64,000 nucleotides of DNA from Paramecium tetraurelia (Eukaryota; Ciliophora; Oligohymenophorea; Peniculida; Parameciidae). This document shows positions 60,257 to 64,000 of this stretch, one piece after another. Positions within the stretch are counted from its first letter, which is position 1. Each line of letters starts with the position of its first letter. The position numbers and the translations under genes were made by a program. The notes beneath the pieces are model-generated. The model saw only the letters and a program-made list of their open reading frames with translations, made no database searches and was not told the DNA's origin. Location of the stretch: positions 696,347-760,346 of the forward strand of contig NW_001799177.1 of NCBI RefSeq assembly GCF_000165425.1, read 5' to 3'.

Positions 60257-60805
60257 ATGTTTATTAATAATAAAACGCCTAATACTATTACTTAATCGTA
60301 ACCAGATTTACAAGAATATTAGGATTTCTTTAATCATGAGGATCCCCGTAGGAATCGGAGTGTTACACTCTATGATAGACATAAAAAGGACAACTCAAAT
60401 CATGATCAAAAACTCTAATTATCATCAAATTTATAGAATTTATCATTAACCAAAACTACCTACAATAATTTAAAGACTATTTATCAATTTACAAAAAAGT
60501 ATTACAGTTATTTTCTATTTTGAAGAACTCTAACATAAATTAATTAAAAATAAGAGATAACTCTTAGTTAAAATTTTGTCACTTCAATCAAAGAATCAAA
60601 TTTATTTATGTATAATGTAGCCCAAAAAATTTCAACATTTATCAAAACTGATAAAATAGCTGTAGTACCACCTCACAAGATAATTGGGAATTGGATGTAA
60701 TAATTGAAATCCAAATGCCTTAAAAAAAAATCCCCTTAAAATTCACAGTATCCCAATAACAATACTGGGTAAAGGGATGAAGATGATGATCTTATTATAA
60801 TATGA
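60257..60805 (+). CDS. Hypothetical protein, about 170 residues
   Basis: From ATG 60257 (MFINNKTPNTITQSQPDL) with motif DPRRNRSVTLYDRHKKDN, an intron of about 27 nt near 60500 (ending AAG), then NFVTSIKESNLFMYNVAQ, TDKIAVVPPHKIIGNWM and an acidic end (RDEDDDLIII) before TGA 60803-60805. No known domain or signal. The KIIGNWM tract is the best-ordered part. Codon use matches the neighbours. Confidence 0.55.
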
Positions 60806-61030
60806 ATTTTGTTATATTCAAATCATTAGGCTTATTATTTTTACGATTACTATGAAAACAGATGATAATCTGAAGAAAGAGAATTAAATGAATTATTTAG
60901 GATTGCCTACAACTATTCATAATTTCCTTTAAAATTGTCAAAATCTGGTAAATATTTTAAAAAAATATAACTAATTTTATACATTTTAATATTTTACTGT
61001 GTGTATTGAAATGCTAATATGTCTTTCTCT

Positions 61031-61240
61031 TCATTTTTAGATAAACTTACTTCTCCAAACATCTACCTTTTGTTAATAAAATACTTTCTTTTGCTTCACA
61101 TAAATAGTAAGTCGATTTGCAATATTTTCATAGTTTTTTCTTAAAGTCGATTTATCCGCTGATTATTTTAAACAATGCAAAGCATCTGAATAGGAGGACA
61201 AAAAGACTCGTAGATCGTATTCACTTTAATTCAAAAACAT
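61031..61240 (-). CDS. Small protein, 69 residues, unknown
   Basis: ATG 61240 gives MFLNQSEYDLRVFLSSYSD, then LHCLKQSADKSTLRKNYEN and IYVKQKKVFYQQKVDVW, ending IQK at TGA 61031-61033. Balanced, helical composition, no intron needed. Could be a free-standing small protein or the first exon of a longer one. No family recognised. Confidence 0.5.
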
Positions 61241-61634
61241 TTAATAAATAATAAATAATAATAAACCATAATTATAAAATACTTCATTTTTTTGATATAT
61301 TTATATTATTCAGATCATAAAGCTATCATGATGATTAATAGTTATCCCTGTCTGAAAAGATAGATGCTGAAATTTAGTGTATTTTCTCTGACTTATATCA
61401 ATTTTTATTAATCATATTCATATATATTCTTAGACTATTATTATATATATATATGTTTCTAAATCACAAAAACCTTAATATTTCTAATTATATCATTGAA
61501 TGCAATCTGAAATTAATGAGATTTTCTATATTTTTGTATTCTAAAAATTTACAAGATGTGATTTTGTGGAGGAAATTCAATTATTTGTATCAAGAGAAAA
61601 TCGAACATTTATTATTTTAATAAATTGCATAAAA
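61241..61634. promoter_or_regulatory. Divergent intergenic region holding the snoRNA candidate
   Basis: About 390 bases between divergent start codons, A+T-rich with a (TA) run near 61445. Apart from the C/D box element described separately nothing else was recognised. Confidence 0.4.
61318..61396 (+). ncRNA. Candidate C/D box snoRNA
   Basis: Between the small minus-strand gene and VPS26C the sequence has a C box (ATGATGA, 61328-61334), a D' box (CTGA, 61352-61355), a C'-like TAGATG (61361-61366) and a D box (CTGA, 61388-61391), all spaced as in C/D snoRNAs. The 12 bases just before D' (AGTTATCCCTGT, 61340-61351) are exactly complementary to ACAGGGATAACT, a nearly universal stretch of large-subunit rRNA near the peptidyl-transferase centre. 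By the five-nucleotide rule it would direct 2'-O-methylation of the second G of ACAGGG. From memory, yeast snR38 modifies the equivalent region (Gm2815). The terminal stem is weak. Confidence 0.6.
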
Positions 61635-62643
61635 ATGAAAAGCGAATATATTTTGTAAATTAAATTTGATAAGGCAAATAATACGTTTAAGCCTGGAGTA
61701 TGATTTATTTTTGAAATAGGACTAAATTTCAGGAGGAGTTACTGTTTTATTTACAGATCCAATAATGAAGAGACTTGAAATATAATAATTTATATGGAAA
61801 TCAGAAGGGACTATAATATCTTAAAATAAAGAAACACACAAAGATTTAGAGAGGATGTCAAGTCAGCTTCACCCAGTTCTATTACATCAATTAGATGGTC
61901 AATTGACAAAGGATAAATATATGTAGAATCCAATTAATTTATATAATATAGATTGTAAGAGAAAAATACTTTTCCATTCAAATATCAATTAACTCCATAC
62001 CAAGACAGGAAGATCTTGGAAACCTACGTTGGTGTTTATATTGCAATACAATATTCGATTGAGGCAGAATTAACTTTGTCAAATGGATTAAAAGTTACTT
62101 CAACAATTCCATACTTTGTATATGTACCTGGACAAGGGAATGACAGAATCAAACCAACAGATAAATATCCACGAGTTGAGCATTTTTTGATAACACCTGA
62201 TAAATTGCTAGGAAATTCAAGCACAATGAATAAATCATAAAATGCAAAATTTCGAATAAATGGGCTGATAGACACAACTATTTGTTTATTTTAAGAGGAT
62301 TTCCACGGATCTTTAATAATCGAGGAATGTGATTCTGACATAAGAACTATTGATTTATAGTTAATAAGAGTAGAGAAATTAGAAAATAACTTAGGCAAAA
62401 TAAGTGAGGCCACAGAAATCTAGTTGATATAAATAATTGAAGGGAATGCAACAAGAGGATTAGAGATACCATTTCATATGATATTTCCAAAATTCTTTTC
62501 ATGTCCAAATTTTCAATTTAGAGAATTTAGTGGTAAAGAGATGTTACATTAATTTAGTCGATTTTGAGGTGAATTTAGTTATGATTTTATTCGATGGATT
62601 CAAAGTGACATTAAACTTCCCAATAAACATTATTAGAAAATGA
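61635..62643 (+). CDS. VPS26C: VPS26C (DSCR3) retriever-complex subunit
   Basis: Arrestin-fold subunit of the retriever endosomal recycling complex. About 300 residues: MKSEYILQIKFDKANNTF, ISGGVTVLF, the diagnostic ETYVGVYIAIQYSIEAEL, a strand KFRINGLIDTTICLFQEDF, LQLIRVEKLENNLG, TEIQLIQIIEGNATRGLEI and FHMIFPKFFSCP, ending NFPINIIRK at TGA 62641-62643. These match VPS26C rather than VPS26A/B (TEIQ...QI-x-x-G and the short C-terminus). Three introns of 22-29 nt (near 61700, 61918, 62531) are required. Endosome-to-surface recycling role is from family knowledge. Confidence 0.88.
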
Positions 62644-62685
62644 TTATTTTATCAAATCATAATTATATATATATAAATAATTAAG

Positions 62686-63404
62686 ATGTCTAAAGCAGAT
62701 GCCAAAAATCTGAAAGAGGAAATAAAAAAGTTGTATGACCCACTGTTATTTTATTAACATGGAGATAATCCAGCTTATAAGAGATATATTGAAATAATGT
62801 AAGAAAATGCATAAGAGGGTAAACAAATAGATCCAAGAACATATTTTGTAAATAAATTACAGAGGTAATATTTGCTATTTATTGTATTCAGAATTCACGT
62901 GGCAAGAAACATTCAAGATTTCGTTGAGAGAGATCTGAAATGCTTCAATTTCATTCGAATCTTCCCTGTTTGGATATGCACTACTGGATTCTTTTTATAA
63001 GGTATATATTGAATGTGAATATTAACAAGCTGCCTTAACTTAGAGATAAATGTTTTTGCCTATTGGATAAAGGGGTATAACAAGTATCAAATAAACTTCA
63101 TTCTTTTACAAGTATGTGAATGTGAATCATTAATATTAGCTTTGGATATGTGGGTTTGGCAGGATATGGCCTGTATTTATTCGGAGCATCTTATCTATGG
63201 TGGTAGGTTACAAAAATGACTGCAGTTAAGTTTTATAAACACTGTTTACTTGGAGAAAGATAATGGTCATATGAGAGGGAGAGACAAAACAATACTTATG
63301 GCAACTACTATTTCAAGGATGTACCCTTGTCATGCGAAGAGAACTTCCCAGATTTAGCAAGAGGAGAAATAGCAAAGAAGCAAAGACCCAAGCCAGAGTG
63401 GTGA
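62686..63404 (+). CDS. Hypothetical two-helix membrane protein
   Basis: About 210 residues. ATG 62686 (MSKADAKNLKEEIKKLYD), soluble N-terminus, then two hydrophobic helices (CFNFIRIFPVWICTTGFFL and GYVGLAGYGLYLFGASYLW), followed by a basic, Tyr-rich tail ending KQRPKPEW before TGA 63402-63404. Introns of about 27-28 nt near 62875, 63001 and 63112. The compact size and tail resemble accessory subunits of ciliate mitochondrial respiratory complexes, but this is only an impression; no family was recognised. Confidence 0.6.
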
Positions 63405-63493
63405 TAAAAATACATTCATAATTATACAAAATATCTATTATAATGATTCTATTCTAAAAGAACAACAGACTTCAATTATTTCCAAGTCATAAT

Positions 63494-63530
63494 TAAATAA
63501 TAATAATAATAATAATAATAATAATTTTAG
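63494..63530 (+). repeat. TAA trinucleotide run
   Basis: About ten tandem TAA (or ATA/AAT) units just upstream of the last gene. Whether it is 5' UTR, intron or coding polyglutamine is not clear. Confidence 0.5.
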
Positions 63531-63550
63531 TTAAATTTATGGATTTATTC

Positions 63551-64000
63551 GAAATTTAACCAGAATCAGATCTACAGAAAACGTTTCATTAATAATTTCA
63601 TAAAAGGGTTTCAATTTAGGATAATTAACACAATTACAAAATCTTTGGATTCAATAAATGCTTTACAAAAAGTAAACTAATTGAAACTATAAGGATGTAA
63701 AAGTCTATTTAAGAATTTTGCAATACCATTTCAATAAACAGATCAATTTGATAATTAATAGTTAATTTCTAGTTGCGAATGTTTAGACTGTGGTGGCAAG
63801 ATGAATAAGAAAATTCTGGTTTGCAAAAAGGAGTTAATAGACCCACAATAATCTTACATTAAATCTAGATTACCAGCTTCACCTTAATTGTCAATATAGC
63901 CATAAAATGTTAGACCATCTAATCGAGATTTAAGTTTGATCGGGTCTTCAGCTCATTTTAGTATCATTTTTATTAATTTTTATGTGATAAGCATTCTAAA
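63551..64000 (+). CDS. Partial gene at the window end
   Basis: From ATG 63551 one frame reads MDLFEIQPESDLQKTFHQQ and stops at a TGA near 63750. Another frame with better coding character carries NTITKSLDSINALQKVNQL, SLFKNFAIPFQQTDQFDN and CECLDCGGKMNKKILVC (a CxxCxG plus later Cys, possibly a zinc site) and runs open to the edge. I could not join them with a sure intron. No family; the remainder lies outside the window. Confidence 0.35.

Noticed and set aside
61440-61465. TA-rich run as a telomere or origin signal
   Set aside because: Simple (TA) repeat; no G-rich telomere units anywhere in the window.
62036-62275. 79-codon minus-strand ORF
   Set aside because: Shadow of VPS26C, whose plus-strand motifs are unmistakable.
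1-64000. tRNA genes, CRISPR arrays, insertion sequences, transposase genes
   Set aside because: Looked for T-loop consensus, regular short repeats and transposase-like motifs on both strands and saw none.

Overview
The window is protein-coding DNA from the somatic (macronuclear) genome of an oligohymenophorean ciliate, almost certainly a Paramecium species. TAA and TAG run through every recognisable gene at glutamine positions and only TGA ends genes. Introns are tiny (about 19-35 nt), mostly GTA...TAG with some ending AAG or GAG. Base composition is strongly A+T-rich and genes are packed with gaps often of only tens of bases. A standard-code ORF scan breaks every real gene here, so the coordinates below come from reading with TAA/TAG = Gln and splicing by eye; exon details are approximate where stated.

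Layout. 1-8975 (-) is most of an inositol-trisphosphate/ryanodine-receptor-type Ca2+ release channel, whose pore end lies outside the window. 9-15 kb: coiled-coil protein, axonemal-type LRR protein and, divergent with only 11 bp between start codons, CTP synthase. 15-20 kb: a novel Gln-rich protein, an SR/RRM/zinc-knuckle protein, a short conserved-looking ORF and three decayed genes. 20-25 kb: hybrid histidine kinase, a type I membrane protein and a coiled-coil protein. 25-33 kb: C2/transmembrane protein, inorganic pyrophosphatase, radial spoke protein 3, nucleoside hydrolase and adenylate kinase 7 with a degenerate kinase core. 33-46 kb: an unusual cluster of a four-macrodomain pseudokinase protein, a protein kinase and a stand-alone macrodomain protein, interleaved with a syntaxin-16-like SNARE and an LRR protein. 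46-53 kb: Pumilio-like protein, INCENP homologue, SDE2 homologue, quinone oxidoreductase and SURF1. 54-64 kb: pantothenate kinase, p24/TMED protein, coiled-coil protein, CCCH zinc-finger protein, KATNIP homologue, a candidate C/D snoRNA, VPS26C and a few novel proteins.

How the genes relate. There are no operons; neighbours share themes rather than transcripts. Several encode cilium or axoneme parts (RSP3, AK7, KATNIP, LRR protein), others serve trafficking (syntaxin 16, VPS26C, p24), Ca2+ and two-component signalling, splicing (SR protein, SDE2) and nucleotide or cofactor metabolism (CTP synthase, nucleoside hydrolase, pantothenate kinase, pyrophosphatase). The most novel-looking item is the macrodomain/pseudokinase protein at 34.4-37.7 kb and its macrodomain and kinase neighbours, a candidate ADP-ribose-linked signalling locus. 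No tRNA, rRNA, CRISPR, transposon or telomeric repeat was seen.
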